NCBI GenBank assembly: GCA_947503245.1 | Contig: CANNCV010000001.1 | Coordinates: 557,501-621,500, forward strand | Direction of reading: 5' to 3' | Length of the DNA: 64,000 nucleotides | Source: an uncultured Sphingomonadaceae bacterium | GTDB taxonomy: Bacteria; Pseudomonadota; Alphaproteobacteria; Sphingomonadales; Sphingomonadaceae | Part shown: positions 17,936 to 27,590 of the stretch, piece by piece | Layout of the letters: every line of letters begins with the position of its first letter | Position numbering within the stretch: the first letter of the stretch is position 1 | Program-made: the position numbers and the translations under genes | Notes under the pieces: model-generated | Told to the model about the DNA's origin: nothing | The model's input: only the letters and a program-made list of their open reading frames with translations | The model's database searches: none

Positions 17936-19213
17936 GTGACAGGAACAGTAACAGAAACACTGCATGATGCAGTGATCACACAATTGTCGCGTTTGCGCAG
18001 GGGACAAAGCGCGCTCGCACTGGCCATGCCAAAGCAAATCGACTTGCTGTTGCAAGCACTTGCTGTGCGGCTGGAAGCAGAAACGCCTTGCATCTTGCAG
18101 GAGAATGCACGTGATCTTGAGGTGATGCCGCAAAATGATCCGCGCTATGATAGGCTCAAGCTCACTGCGGAGCGCATAACCGGCATTGCTGATGGTCTGC
18201 GCATCTTGGCCGAATTGCCAACGCCGGTGGGCGATGAGCTGGAAGCGCGGACATTGGCCAACGGTCTTCGCCTCACGCGCAATGCGGTTCCGCTGGGCGT
18301 AATCGGCATGATTTATGAAGCGCGGCCCAATGTCACGGTCGATGCATTTGGCATCGCCTTCAAAACGCAAAATGCCATTGCGTTAAAAGGCGGCTCTGAT
18401 GCGCAGCATAGCAATAGAGCGTTGCTGTCCATCATCCATTCTGCGCTAGAGGAGGCGGGCTTGCCAGTGGATTGCGTCACATTATTGCCGCCGGAACGGG
18501 CTGCGGCTGGCGTGCTGATGGGCGCGGTTGGCCATGTGGATGTGATTATTCCGCGTGGCAGTCAGGGGTTGATTGATACTGTGCGCGATACTGCCAAAGT
18601 GCCGGTGATAGAAACCGGCGCTGGTGTGGTGCATATATATTGGGATGAGACGGGCCGCGAGGATTATGCCCGCGCTATCATTCGTTCCGCCAAAACCAGG
18701 CGGCCCAGCGTCTGCAATGCGATTGATACATTATTGGTGCACCGCACACATCTGCCACAGCTTGCTGAAACATTGGAGCCCTTGGCCAATGCCAATGTTG
18801 ATATCCGCGCCGATACGGACAGTCTGGCCGCGCTGACCGGTCATTACCCCGATGGTCTGCTGAGCGCGGCGGATGCTGATGATTATGGCACGGAATTTCT
18901 GGGCTTTCGTATGAGCATCAAGACGGTGGATGATCTTGAAGGCGCACTGGCGCATATTGAACGGCATAGCTCTCGTCATAGCGAGGCCATTATCACCGAG
19001 GATGATCAAAATGCGGCTGCCTTTTTGCAGCGCGTTGATGCAGCCTGTGTCTTTCATAATACAGAGACCGGTTATAGCGATGGCGGCGAGATGGAATTGG
19101 GCGCGGAAATCGGCATTTCCACGCAAAAGCTTCATGCCCGCGGCCCCATGGGTCTGGCCGCGATGACCAGCTATAAATGGATCATTCGCGGTGAGGGCCA
19201 GACGCGGATATAG
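17936..19213 (+). CDS. proA: Gamma-glutamyl phosphate reductase
   Basis: 425 residues from the GTG at 17936. NADPH-dependent reduction of glutamyl phosphate to the semialdehyde, second proline step. ALDH-fold motifs: GVIGMIYEARPNVTVDAFG, NAIALKGGSDAQHSN, and the catalytic Cys in RRPSVCNAIDTLL. Downstream partner of proB; the two enzymes are thought to channel an unstable intermediate. Confidence 0.96.
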   Translation: MTGTVTETLHDAVITQLSRLRRGQSALALAMPKQIDLLLQALAVRLEAETPCILQENARDLEVMPQNDPRYDRLKLTAERITGIADGLRILAELPTPVGDELEARTLANGLRLTRNAVPLGVIGMIYEARPNVTVDAFGIAFKTQNAIALKGGSDAQHSNRALLSIIHSALEEAGLPVDCVTLLPPERAAAGVLMGAVGHVDVIIPRGSQGLIDTVRDTAKVPVIETGAGVVHIYWDETGREDYARAIIRSAKTRRPSVCNAIDTLLVHRTHLPQLAETLEPLANANVDIRADTDSLAALTGHYPDGLLSAADADDYGTEFLGFRMSIKTVDDLEGALAHIERHSSRHSEAIITEDDQNAAAFLQRVDAACVFHNTETGYSDGGEMELGAEIGISTQKLHARGPMGLAAMTSYKWIIRGEGQTRI

Positions 19214-19282
19214 AATTGCCGCTTATTGATCTCTTGCACTTTCCATCTTGACGAAGCGCCATGACGCATTAACCGCAGTGCT

Positions 19283-20320
19283 ATGCAATTTTTCTCTGAC
19301 AATGCCGCGCCCGTCCATCCCAAAGTCATGCAAGCGATTGCTGATGCTGATAGCGTCGATGCGCCTTATGATGGCGATAGCTATTCACAGGCGCTCGATG
19401 CCGCTTTTGGTGAGGTTTTCGAGACCGAGGTGACGGCGCTCTGGGTCGCCACGGGCACAGCGGCCAATGCATTGGCGCTGGCGGCAATGTGCCCGCCGCA
19501 TAAGGGCGTTATCTGTCATAAATTGGCGCATATTGAGCAGGATGAATGTGGCGCACCGGGATTTTATACCCATGGCGCAAAGCTGATGCTGGTCGAAGGG
19601 GAAGGGGCCAAAGTGGCACCCGATAGCGTTACCGAAGCACTGGGCGCCATTCGCGATGATGTGCATCAGGTGCAGGCGGCGGCGCTCTCCATCACCAATG
19701 CATCGGAATATGGCCTGACCTATTCAGCGCAAGAAACAAAGGCGTTGGGCGATGTGTGCAAGGCGCATGGTCTTGGGTTCCATCTGGATGGTGCGCGCTT
19801 TGCCAATGCGGTGGTAAGCCAGCACAATCAAAGCGGCGCATCACCGGCTGACCTTACATGGCGTGCCGGCGTTGATGCGCTCAGCTTTGGCTGCGTTAAA
19901 AATGGCGGCATGAATGCTGAGGCACTGATTTTCTTTGGCACGGCGCGCGATTGGGCGCAGGATACACGCTATCGGCTAAAACGCGCCGGGCATCTTATGT
20001 CCAAGGGGCGCTATATGGCGGCGCAATTGCTGGCCATGCTGCGTGATGATCTGTGGTTGGACAATGCGCGGGCGAGCAATGCCGGGGCTGCGCTTATCGC
20101 CAAGGCTGCGGGGCAACGCTTGCTCTATTCAGTACACGGCAATGAAGTATTTTTGCAGCTTGGGCCGGGCGAAGCGGATGCATTGCGCGCGCAAGGCTTT
20201 GATTTTTATGATTGGGGCGTGGTGACGCAGCAAGCTGGTGGTCAGGCGCGGTTTGTGGCCAGCTGGAACCAAGATGAAGCTGCGGTGCGCCCGCTGGCCG
20301 ATGCCATTGCAGCATTGTAA
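19283..20320 (+). CDS. ltaE: L-threonine aldolase (low-specificity type)
   Basis: 345 residues, PLP enzyme of the beta-eliminating lyase fold that cleaves threonine or allo-threonine to glycine and acetaldehyde. Features: FFSDNAAPVHPKVMQAI at the N-terminus, THGAKLML after a conserved His segment, LGFHLDGARFANAVV with the PLP-ring Asp, and SFGCVKNGGMNAEALIFF, whose Lys should form the Schiff base. Only 12 bp separate it from the EamA transporter gene. Confidence 0.88.
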   Translation: MQFFSDNAAPVHPKVMQAIADADSVDAPYDGDSYSQALDAAFGEVFETEVTALWVATGTAANALALAAMCPPHKGVICHKLAHIEQDECGAPGFYTHGAKLMLVEGEGAKVAPDSVTEALGAIRDDVHQVQAAALSITNASEYGLTYSAQETKALGDVCKAHGLGFHLDGARFANAVVSQHNQSGASPADLTWRAGVDALSFGCVKNGGMNAEALIFFGTARDWAQDTRYRLKRAGHLMSKGRYMAAQLLAMLRDDLWLDNARASNAGAALIAKAAGQRLLYSVHGNEVFLQLGPGEADALRAQGFDFYDWGVVTQQAGGQARFVASWNQDEAAVRPLADAIAAL

Positions 20321-20332
20321 AAAACCACCGTC

Positions 20333-21289
20333 ATGAACACCGATTCATCCTCGATCACCGATGATCCTGGCCAGACCAGCTTTTGGCAAGCCTCGGTACT
20401 GATCCCGTTCTTGACTGTCTCCTTGATTTGGGGCGGCACATGGATTGTTATTAAAGACCAGCTTGGCGTGGTACCAGAGAGTTGGTCTGTCACCTATCGT
20501 TTTGCGCTGGCGGCATTGGCCATGTTTGTTCTAGCAAAGGCGCGCGGGCAAAAATTGGCACTTGGCCGGGCCGGGCATGGCTGGGCCATGATGCTCGGCC
20601 TGTTTCAATTCGCGTGCAATTTCAACTTTGTGTACCGGGCGGAACTCTACATTACATCGGGGCTGGTCGCGGCGATGTTTGCGCTGCTTATCATCCCCAA
20701 TGCATTGCTGGGCGCATTGTTTTTGAAACAGCGGATTACGGGTCTTTTTCTGGGCGGTTCAATCATTGCTATTGTCGGCGTGTCGGGCCTGTTCGCGCAC
20801 GAATTTGCCCGTCTGCAGGGCGCGCCAGACACATTATGGCTGGGCATAGCACTCACCGTGCTGGGCGTGCTGTCTGCCTCTATTGCCAATATCATGCAGG
20901 GGACGGAGCGGATGAAGGCTTGGCCTATGCTCTCCATGCTTGCTTGGGCCATGTTCTGGGGCGTGGTGTGCAATGCCGTGTTTGCATTGGTCAGCGCCGG
21001 GCCGCCAGTGTTTGACATGCGGCTGGGCTATATGGCGGGCATTGGCTTTTTGGCGCTGTTTGCTTCAGCGGTCACCTTCCCGCTGTATTTCGGCCTGATC
21101 CGCAATATTGGCCCTGGCCGCGCGGCCTATGTCAGCACCATTGTGCCCGTGATTGCGATGATCTTCTCAACCATTTTTGAAGGCTATACATGGACGCCCT
21201 TAGCAATTGGCGGCGGATTTTTGGCGCTGGCGGGTCTGATAATCGCCATGCAGGCCCGCAAACCCAAAACCCCCCGCGTGGTTGGGTAG
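20333..21289 (+). CDS. EamA/DMT-family inner-membrane transporter
   Basis: 318 residues with about ten hydrophobic helices in two repeated halves, the drug/metabolite transporter pattern. The N-terminal half opens with LIWGGTWIVIKDQLG and the second ends with PLAIGGGFLALAGLII. It probably exports amino acids or other small metabolites, but the substrate cannot be read from sequence. Close spacing to ltaE suggests co-transcription. Confidence 0.88.
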   Translation: MNTDSSSITDDPGQTSFWQASVLIPFLTVSLIWGGTWIVIKDQLGVVPESWSVTYRFALAALAMFVLAKARGQKLALGRAGHGWAMMLGLFQFACNFNFVYRAELYITSGLVAAMFALLIIPNALLGALFLKQRITGLFLGGSIIAIVGVSGLFAHEFARLQGAPDTLWLGIALTVLGVLSASIANIMQGTERMKAWPMLSMLAWAMFWGVVCNAVFALVSAGPPVFDMRLGYMAGIGFLALFASAVTFPLYFGLIRNIGPGRAAYVSTIVPVIAMIFSTIFEGYTWTPLAIGGGFLALAGLIIAMQARKPKTPRVVG

Positions 21290-21297
21290 ATAAAACA

Positions 21298-21360
21298 CCC
21301 TCAAGTAGCGAAGCGGTAGGGCAGACTGAACGCCCTCAAGTAGCGAAGCGGTAGGGCAGA
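21298..21360 (+). repeat. Tandem direct repeat, two copies of 28 bp
   Basis: CCCTCAAGTAGCGAAGCGGT plus eight bases occurs at 21298-21325 and again at 21333-21360, identical, period 35. Each copy can form a short CCCT/AGGG-closed hairpin. A diverged copy of the inner part lies at 9606-9626 on the opposite strand. Two copies only, so not a CRISPR. Confidence 0.85.
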
Positions 21361-21392
21361 TAAAAATGTTTGTTTTTCTCTCGCGGCCAGAG

Positions 21393-21461
21393 GCCTCCGA
21401 GGGGGCGGCCTAACGGCCGGCGCGCGCCAAAAGACCAAGGGCGCGCTTGCGAACCTTGTGG
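21393..21461 (+). repeat. Dispersed intergenic repeat, copy B
   Basis: Plus-strand counterpart of the element at 9648-9716: GCCTCCGAGGGGGCGG, a GGCC/GGCC dyad, GGCGCGC, GCGCTTGCGAACC, then a CGAAC/GTTCG hairpin. It fills the gap between the convergent EamA and SDR genes, as expected for a REP-like element. Confidence 0.65.
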
Positions 21462-21466
21462 TTCGT

Positions 21467-22297
21467 TTATGTTTTGCTCTGCGCGTTCCAGATGTCCTGC
21501 AAACCCTGCTTATAGGTGGGGTATTGTGGTTGCCAGTTTAGCAGGCGTTTGGCTTTGCCATTGGCGACGCGGCGGTTTTCGCTGTAAAATTTCCGCGCCA
21601 TGGGGGAAAGCTCGGCCTGCTCGACGCTTTGCAATGGCGGCAGGGGTGCGCCCGATAATGCGCAGGCATATTCCAGCACCAGATTTTGTGCGCAGGGCAG
21701 ATCGTCCGACAGATTATACGCCCCGGCAGGGCCAGTAAATCCAGCAATAATGCCGCTGGCAATATCGGCAACATGGCACCGGCTGAACACTTGGCCGGGC
21801 ATATCAATGCGCCGCGCAACCCCTTTTTGCAGCCGTTCAAAAACACTGCGGCCCGGCCCATAAATGCCCGGCAGGCGAAAAACCCACATATCGCTGCGCA
21901 ATTTCTGCCAATTTTCATCGGCCTCTGCCCGCGCTGTGCGCCGCCCGCCGCCAATGGGCGCGCTTTCGTCCACCCATGCGCCTTTGGTGTCGCCATAAAC
22001 GCCGGTGGCAGAGATATAACCGCTCCATGCAAGTTTTGCCTGCGCTATCGCCGCGCCATAATTGTCCAGCACCGGGTCTGCGCCCGTGTCCCGATCAGGC
22101 GGGACGGAAGAGAGGATATGCGTTGCGCTATTAATAGCCGCCAGCACCGATTCGCGGTCCGCAAAGGCAAGATTATGCGCATCGCCGCTGCGCCGTGTGC
22201 CGGTTACTTTCCAACCCTGTCCACGCAAAATATCGGCCAGATAACCCGCCGTATAGCCCATGCCGAAGATCAGCAGTGAATTGCCTGTATCGCTCAT
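21467..22297 (-). CDS. NAD(P)-dependent epimerase/dehydratase-like SDR protein
   Basis: 276 residues from the ATG at 22297; a longer in-frame start at 22333 adds only basic residues with no site. N-terminal Rossmann strand LLIFGMGYTAGYLA has a GxGYxA variant of the glycine motif. YISATGVYGDTKGAWVDE has the position and sequence of the catalytic region of atypical extended SDRs (YeeZ-like), with VFRLPGIYGPGRSVF later. The substrate is unknown. It diverges from pepN. Confidence 0.82.
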   Translation of the reverse strand: MSDTGNSLLIFGMGYTAGYLADILRGQGWKVTGTRRSGDAHNLAFADRESVLAAINSATHILSSVPPDRDTGADPVLDNYGAAIAQAKLAWSGYISATGVYGDTKGAWVDESAPIGGGRRTARAEADENWQKLRSDMWVFRLPGIYGPGRSVFERLQKGVARRIDMPGQVFSRCHVADIASGIIAGFTGPAGAYNLSDDLPCAQNLVLEYACALSGAPLPPLQSVEQAELSPMARKFYSENRRVANGKAKRLLNWQPQYPTYKQGLQDIWNAQSKT

Positions 22298-22392
22298 GGC
22301 GGCATGCTTAGCCCAGCATCGACGTGCCCGCAATATGGCGGGAGAGCAATATCACTCTTGCCAGCAGCGCAGCCTATCGCCATGAAACATAT

Positions 22393-25020
22393 ATGGCAGA
22401 TATTAGACAACAAGACATGACCGCAGATGCGGCAACCAACCCACAACAACCAGCGGTGATTTATCGCAAGGATTATGCGCCGCCCGGCTGGTATATTCCC
22501 AAGGTTGCGCTGGAATTTATGCTGGGCCTGACAGAGACAAAAGTGACCGCGCATCTGACGCTGCAGCGTAATGGCGATCATGATCGGCCTTTGGCACTCG
22601 ACGTTGATAATGTGCTGCCCGATAGCATTATGCAAAATGACCAGCCGCTAACGTGGCGCGAAGAAGGTGGGCAGATCATTGTTGATGGCGCTGCCTCTGG
22701 CGCGGTGCTGACCATTTATTGCACGGTGCAACCCGACCAGAACACCACATTGATGGGGCTATATGCGTCAAACGCGATGCTGTGCACCCAATGTGAGGCA
22801 GAGGGCTTTCGCCGGATTATCCCCTTTGTTGATCGGCCGGATAATCTGTCAGTCTATACCGTGCGGATGCAGGGCGATAAGGCGGCCTTTCCGGTGTTGC
22901 TCAGCAATGGCGAATTGACCGAAAGCGGCGATGCTGATGATGACCAGCATTATGCTGTGTGGCATGACCCGTGGCCAAAACCCAGCTATCTGTTCGCGCT
23001 GGTCGCAGGCGATCTGGTGGCCAATAGAGACAGCTTCACCACCATGTCAGGCAAGTCGGTTGATCTGGCCATCTATACCCGCAGCGAAGAGGATAGCGCA
23101 CGCACCGGCCATGCGATGAAGGCGCTGAAAGACTCAATGCGCTGGGATGAACAGGTTTATGGCCGCGAATATGATCTGGGTGTGTTCAACATTGTTGCGG
23201 TCAGTGATTTTAACATGGGCGCGATGGAGAATAAGGGCCTGAACGTCTTTAACACGCGCTACATATTGGCCGATCAAGACACCGCCAATGATGGCGATTT
23301 TGATGGCGTGGAAGGCGTCGTTGCGCATGAATATTTCCACAATTGGTCCGGCAACCGCGTCACTTGCCGTGATTGGTTTCAATTGTCGCTGAAAGAGGGC
23401 TTCACCGTCTTTCGTGATCAGAGCTTTTCTGCGGATATGAACAGCGCGCCAGTGAAGCGCATTGAAGATGTTCGCATTTTGCGCGCCGCCCAATTCCCCG
23501 AAGATGCAGGGCCTTTGGCGCACCCCATCCGCCCCGATAGCTATATGGAAATCAGCAATTTCTACACCGCGACTGTGTATAATAAGGGCGCGGAAATTAT
23601 CCGCATGATGGCGACTCTTGCGGGGCCGGACAATTTCCGCAAAGGCACAGATCTCTATTTTGACCGGCATGATGGTGAGGCTGCGACCTGTGAAGATTTT
23701 GTTGTCGCTATAGAACAGGGTGCGGGGCTGGACCTGTCGCAATTCCGCTTATGGTACAGCCAGGCCGGCACGCCGCAAATCACAACCAATCTGTCTTTTG
23801 ATGCAGATAGCGGCACGGTGACGCTGACCCTGAAGCAAAGCTTGGCCCCGACACCGGGGCAGACCGAGAAAAAGCCGATGGTCATCCCGCTTAAAACGGC
23901 GCTGATTGATGCGTATAGCGGGGCCAAAAGCCATGAAGATATATTGGTGCTCGATCAAGCGGAGCAGAGCTTCACCTTTACCGGCTTTACCGCAAAGCCA
24001 GTGCTCTCCATCAATCGCGGTTTTTCTGCGCCAGTGACGGTGCACAGCCCATCCGATCCGTCGGCACTTGCGCATCTGGTGCGGCATGATGATGACAGCT
24101 TTGCGCGTTATGAAGCATTGCAAAAACTTTTGACCGAACGGATTTTGGCAGATGTTGCTGGCGCTTCGGAAACGGCCATTGCTGATGCTGATCTGGTGGC
24201 TTTGTTCGGTGCGTTGCTGGCTGATGACCGGCTGGAAGAAGCGATGCGCGCTGAATTGCTGACGCTGCCGAGTGAGAATTTTGTGACCGAGCAACAGGCG
24301 GTGATGCAGCCGCTAAAAGTCCATGCGGCGCGGCAGGCATTGCGCACATTGCTGGGCCAGACTTTGGCTGATGGCTGGCGCGCAATCTATAAGCGCATGG
24401 CCAGCGTTCCCTTCGCACTGAGCGGCGCAGCAAAGGGTGCGCGGCGGATGAAAGGCTTGGCGCTAGCCTATCTGGTTGCGGGCGGCGCGGATGATGCGGC
24501 GCAGCTATGTTATGACCAATTTGCAGCGGCCGATAATATGACAGACCGGCAATCCGCGCTCATGTCGCTCGCCAGTCTGGACGATCCATTGCGCGAAAAA
24601 GCGCTCAGCGTATTTTATGATCGCTATCAGGGCAACGCGCTGGTTATCGACAAATGGTTTTCTATGCAAGGGCTGTCTATGCACCCTGATTGCATGGCGC
24701 ATATCACTGCGCTGCGCGGCCACCCTGATTTCACCTTGTCAAACCCCAATCGGGTGCGCGCACTTTATGGCGCTTTGGCGGGTAATCCGTCCGTCTTTCA
24801 CGATCCATCGGGGCAGGGCTATGCGATGCTGACCGATATGATTATCGCGCTGGATGCAACAAACCCGCAAACCGCGGCACGTTTCATTCCGCCATTGGGC
24901 CGTTGGCAGCGCTATGATGATAAGCGCGGAGGGCAGATGCGCGCCGCGCTGGAGCGGATCAGGGCGGTTGATGGCCTGTCCAAAGACACAACAGAACAAG
25001 TGGTAAAAAGTCTTGGCTAA
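22393..25020 (+). CDS. pepN: Aminopeptidase N (M1 family)
   Basis: 875 residues from the ATG at 22393; an in-frame ATG at 22417 is the alternative. Zinc aminopeptidase of the M1 family, E. coli PepN type by length and order. Motifs: FNMGAMENKGLNVFNTRY (exopeptidase GAMEN) and VAHEYFHNWSGNRVTCRDWF followed by LKEG, giving HExxH-18-E. The C-terminal two fifths fit the ARM-like alpha domain. No signal peptide, so cytoplasmic. It overlaps the start of pgeF by 8 bp. Confidence 0.95.
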   Translation: MADIRQQDMTADAATNPQQPAVIYRKDYAPPGWYIPKVALEFMLGLTETKVTAHLTLQRNGDHDRPLALDVDNVLPDSIMQNDQPLTWREEGGQIIVDGAASGAVLTIYCTVQPDQNTTLMGLYASNAMLCTQCEAEGFRRIIPFVDRPDNLSVYTVRMQGDKAAFPVLLSNGELTESGDADDDQHYAVWHDPWPKPSYLFALVAGDLVANRDSFTTMSGKSVDLAIYTRSEEDSARTGHAMKALKDSMRWDEQVYGREYDLGVFNIVAVSDFNMGAMENKGLNVFNTRYILADQDTANDGDFDGVEGVVAHEYFHNWSGNRVTCRDWFQLSLKEGFTVFRDQSFSADMNSAPVKRIEDVRILRAAQFPEDAGPLAHPIRPDSYMEISNFYTATVYNKGAEIIRMMATLAGPDNFRKGTDLYFDRHDGEAATCEDFVVAIEQGAGLDLSQFRLWYSQAGTPQITTNLSFDADSGTVTLTLKQSLAPTPGQTEKKPMVIPLKTALIDAYSGAKSHEDILVLDQAEQSFTFTGFTAKPVLSINRGFSAPVTVHSPSDPSALAHLVRHDDDSFARYEALQKLLTERILADVAGASETAIADADLVALFGALLADDRLEEAMRAELLTLPSENFVTEQQAVMQPLKVHAARQALRTLLGQTLADGWRAIYKRMASVPFALSGAAKGARRMKGLALAYLVAGGADDAAQLCYDQFAAADNMTDRQSALMSLASLDDPLREKALSVFYDRYQGNALVIDKWFSMQGLSMHPDCMAHITALRGHPDFTLSNPNRVRALYGALAGNPSVFHDPSGQGYAMLTDMIIALDATNPQTAARFIPPLGRWQRYDDKRGGQMRAALERIRAVDGLSKDTTEQVVKSLG

Positions 25021-25771
25021 ACTGCTCAATTGTGCGGCCTTTGATGGCATGGACCGTATCGCGCATGGTTTTACCACGCGCGCCGAAGATTTGGCCGATC
25101 TGGGCAATGTCGGGTTGGGCGGTGGCGGCGCAGTGGAGACGGCGCAGACCAATCGCGGCTTATGGGCAGGCGCCATTTTGCCTGATGCGCCGCTCACCGG
25201 GCTTTACCAAATCCATTCGGCCAAAGTGGTGACGGTTGATACTGCATGGGATGATGATAACCGGCCAGAGGCAGATGCGATGGTGACCAACAAACCCGGC
25301 ATATTGCTAGGCGTTTTGGGCGCGGATTGCGCGCCGATATTATTTGCTGATGATCATGCCGGGGTTATTGGCGCAGCGCATGCCGGTTGGCGCGGTGCGC
25401 TGGCGGGCGTCACAGATGCCACGTTGGATGCGATGGAGAAACTGGGCGCAAACCGGCTGCATATTGTCGCCTGTATCGGGCCATGCATCGCGCAGAAAAG
25501 CTATGAAGTTGATAGCGCTTTCATGCAGCAATTTCTGGATGCCGATGAAGAGAATGAGCGGTTTTTTGCTAGCGGTAAAGACACCTCTCACCATCAATTC
25601 GATCTGGAAGGCTATATTGCGTCCCGCCTGTCAAAAGCGGGATTGAGCTATATCTCCTGCATGGGTGAAGACACCTATGGGCAAAGCCATTTCTTTAGCC
25701 ATCGCCGCGCCACGCATGAAGGCCGTGATGATGAAGGCCGGCATATGGGGGCGATAGGCCTTGTCGGCTAA
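25013..25771 (+). CDS. pgeF: Peptidoglycan editing factor / YfiH-type multicopper-fold protein
   Basis: 252 residues from TTG at 25013, overlapping the pepN stop. DUF152/YfiH family. Conserved metal/catalytic motifs: VLGADCAPILFAD, AAHAGWRGALAGV, ACIGPCIAQKSYEVD and QSHFFSHRRATHEGR. Family members act as purine nucleoside phosphorylases/adenosine deaminases, and in E. coli as an editing factor for peptidoglycan precursors. Translation is probably coupled to pepN and to the following transporter. Confidence 0.9.
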   Translation: MAKLLNCAAFDGMDRIAHGFTTRAEDLADLGNVGLGGGGAVETAQTNRGLWAGAILPDAPLTGLYQIHSAKVVTVDTAWDDDNRPEADAMVTNKPGILLGVLGADCAPILFADDHAGVIGAAHAGWRGALAGVTDATLDAMEKLGANRLHIVACIGPCIAQKSYEVDSAFMQQFLDADEENERFFASGKDTSHHQFDLEGYIASRLSKAGLSYISCMGEDTYGQSHFFSHRRATHEGRDDEGRHMGAIGLVG

Positions 25772-27197
25772 CCCGCTTTCTGCAGGGCGCAGCCGCGCAG
25801 AAAATATCGGCCTTATTGCCGGACCAATTGCTTTCATAATGACATTATTGCTGCCTGCCCCTGCGGCCATGACGGCACCTGCATGGGCGATTGCGGGACT
25901 GACCCTATGGATGGCTGTCTGGTGGATGACACAGGCGGTGCCGCTGACCGCAACGGCCTTATTGCCCTTTTTGGTGGTGCCCTTGGCCGGGGTGATGGAT
26001 GTGAATGCCATTGCATCAAAATATTATTCGCCGATTTTGTTTTTGATTTTGGGCGGCGCTTTTCTGGCATTGGCGATTGAGCGGACCGGCCTGCACCGGC
26101 GGCTGGCGCTGGCGATTATCCGCCGTGCCGGTGCGGGCAGCACACAGCTTATGCTCGCTTTCATGATCGCAACAGCTTTGCTGTCTATGCTGATTTCCAA
26201 CACCTCCACCACGCTTATCATGGTGCCCATTGCTGTCGCGGTATTGGCGGCGGGCGGCGTAAAACCGGGCGAGACACAGGGTTTTGCCGGGGCCTTGCTG
26301 ATGGGCATCGCCTTTTCCGCATCCATTGGCGGGCTGGGCACTTTGGTTGGTTCGCCCACTAATGCCATCGCCGCCGGATTGATAGCCGAAACATTGGGGG
26401 AGCAGATCAGCTTTGCGCGGTGGGCGGCCTATGGTTTGCCGGTGGTGATTTTGGGCGTTCCCGTCTGCGCGCTGATATTGTCGCGGGTGCAGCAATTGTC
26501 GCGCGGCAGTTTTGATGTCGCCGCCGCACGCACCGCCATTGGCGGCAGCGGCGCATGGAGCATGCCGGAAAAGCGCTTAGTGCCGGTCATTATATTGGTT
26601 GTGGGCGGCTGGTTGCTCCTGCCGCTGATCAAACCCTATGTCCCGCCCAAAGCATTGCATGATGGGAGCATTGCGATCTTGGGCGGCATTTTGCTGTTCA
26701 TCCTGCCCGATGGCACTGGGCGGCCCTTGCTAAAATGGCAAGAGGCAGACCGTGCGCCATGGGGCGTGATTATGATGTTTGGCGGCGGGTTGGCGCTTGC
26801 TGCTGCGATTATTGCTTCAGGCCTTGCCGATTGGCTGGGCGGAGCGTTGGAACCGCTAAAGGCCGTGCCATTAATTGTGGTTGCGGTGGCGCTGGTCGGG
26901 CTGGTGATATTGGTCACGGAATTTGCCAGCAATGTCGCCACCGCCAGCGGCATAATGCCCGTTGTCGCCAGCCTTATTCTTGCCATGGGCGTGGACCCGA
27001 TGCTGCTCGCCATGCCCGCAGCATTGGCCGCCAGCTGGGGCTTTATGCTGCCATCAGGGACGGGGCCAAATGCCATCGCCTGGGCCAGCAACCATATCGC
27101 CCTGCCCAAGATGTTGAAAGCCGGCTTTCTGCTCGATCTGGCGGGTATCCCGCTCATGGTCGGCGCGGTGTGGCTGGTGGCGATGCTGCGCGTTTAG
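25761..27197 (+). CDS. SLC13/DASS-family anion symporter
   Basis: 478 residues from TTG at 25761, overlapping pgeF by 11 bp. Around eleven hydrophobic helices. Both DASS signature halves are visible: LISNTSTTLIMVPIA with GTLVGSPTNAIAAG, and EFASNVATASGIMPV with PSGTGPNAIAWAS. Such proteins import di- or tricarboxylates, sulfate or related anions, mostly with sodium; the substrate is not resolvable here. Confidence 0.88.
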   Translation: MSANPLSAGRSRAENIGLIAGPIAFIMTLLLPAPAAMTAPAWAIAGLTLWMAVWWMTQAVPLTATALLPFLVVPLAGVMDVNAIASKYYSPILFLILGGAFLALAIERTGLHRRLALAIIRRAGAGSTQLMLAFMIATALLSMLISNTSTTLIMVPIAVAVLAAGGVKPGETQGFAGALLMGIAFSASIGGLGTLVGSPTNAIAAGLIAETLGEQISFARWAAYGLPVVILGVPVCALILSRVQQLSRGSFDVAAARTAIGGSGAWSMPEKRLVPVIILVVGGWLLLPLIKPYVPPKALHDGSIAILGGILLFILPDGTGRPLLKWQEADRAPWGVIMMFGGGLALAAAIIASGLADWLGGALEPLKAVPLIVVAVALVGLVILVTEFASNVATASGIMPVVASLILAMGVDPMLLAMPAALAASWGFMLPSGTGPNAIAWASNHIALPKMLKAGFLLDLAGIPLMVGAVWLVAMLRV

Positions 27198-27442
27198 AGT
27201 TTGCGCGTTAGGTAAAAAGTCCAGCCTAAAATCACTACAGTTAGCCAGATCATAGCAAATGCAAAGGCTGGCATCGCAGAGTCAATTGGGTAAATTGTGT
27301 GAAGTGGATGTCCATAATCCAAGGCTAAAGGCAATAATATATTATATGTGAAATCGTAATGCGCCCAGATTGCAAATGAAAATGGCGCAATCCAGCCTGC
27401 GCTTAGCAATGCAATCATCAACCGGAAGAGGAACTTTCGCAT
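27194..27442 (-). CDS. Small two-helix membrane protein, hypothetical
   Basis: 82 residues from the ATG at 27442 (MRKFLFRLMIALL); an in-frame TTG at 27460 is possible. Two hydrophobic stretches, about 3-25 and 58-78, separated by an aromatic polar loop (YGHPLHTIYPID). It converges with the SLC13 gene with a four-base overlap. No family recognised; composition supports a real membrane protein. Confidence 0.5.
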   Translation of the reverse strand: MRKFLFRLMIALLSAGWIAPFSFAIWAHYDFTYNILLPLALDYGHPLHTIYPIDSAMPAFAFAMIWLTVVILGWTFYLTRKL

Positions 27443-27590
27443 ACCCCTTTTGTAGAACAATGCTATGTTAAAGCAACGCCGTCAGCGCAGATCATGTGAA
27501 AGCCCGCCGTTTGCAAATCTCGCCAGACCGTGAAGCACCCTTCGACACATTTGGGGTTTCAGTCTTTATTGTGTGAAGTTAGGTGCAAAC

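Noticed and set aside
21298-21360. CRISPR array
   Set aside because: Only two repeats, 7-base spacer, no cas genes.
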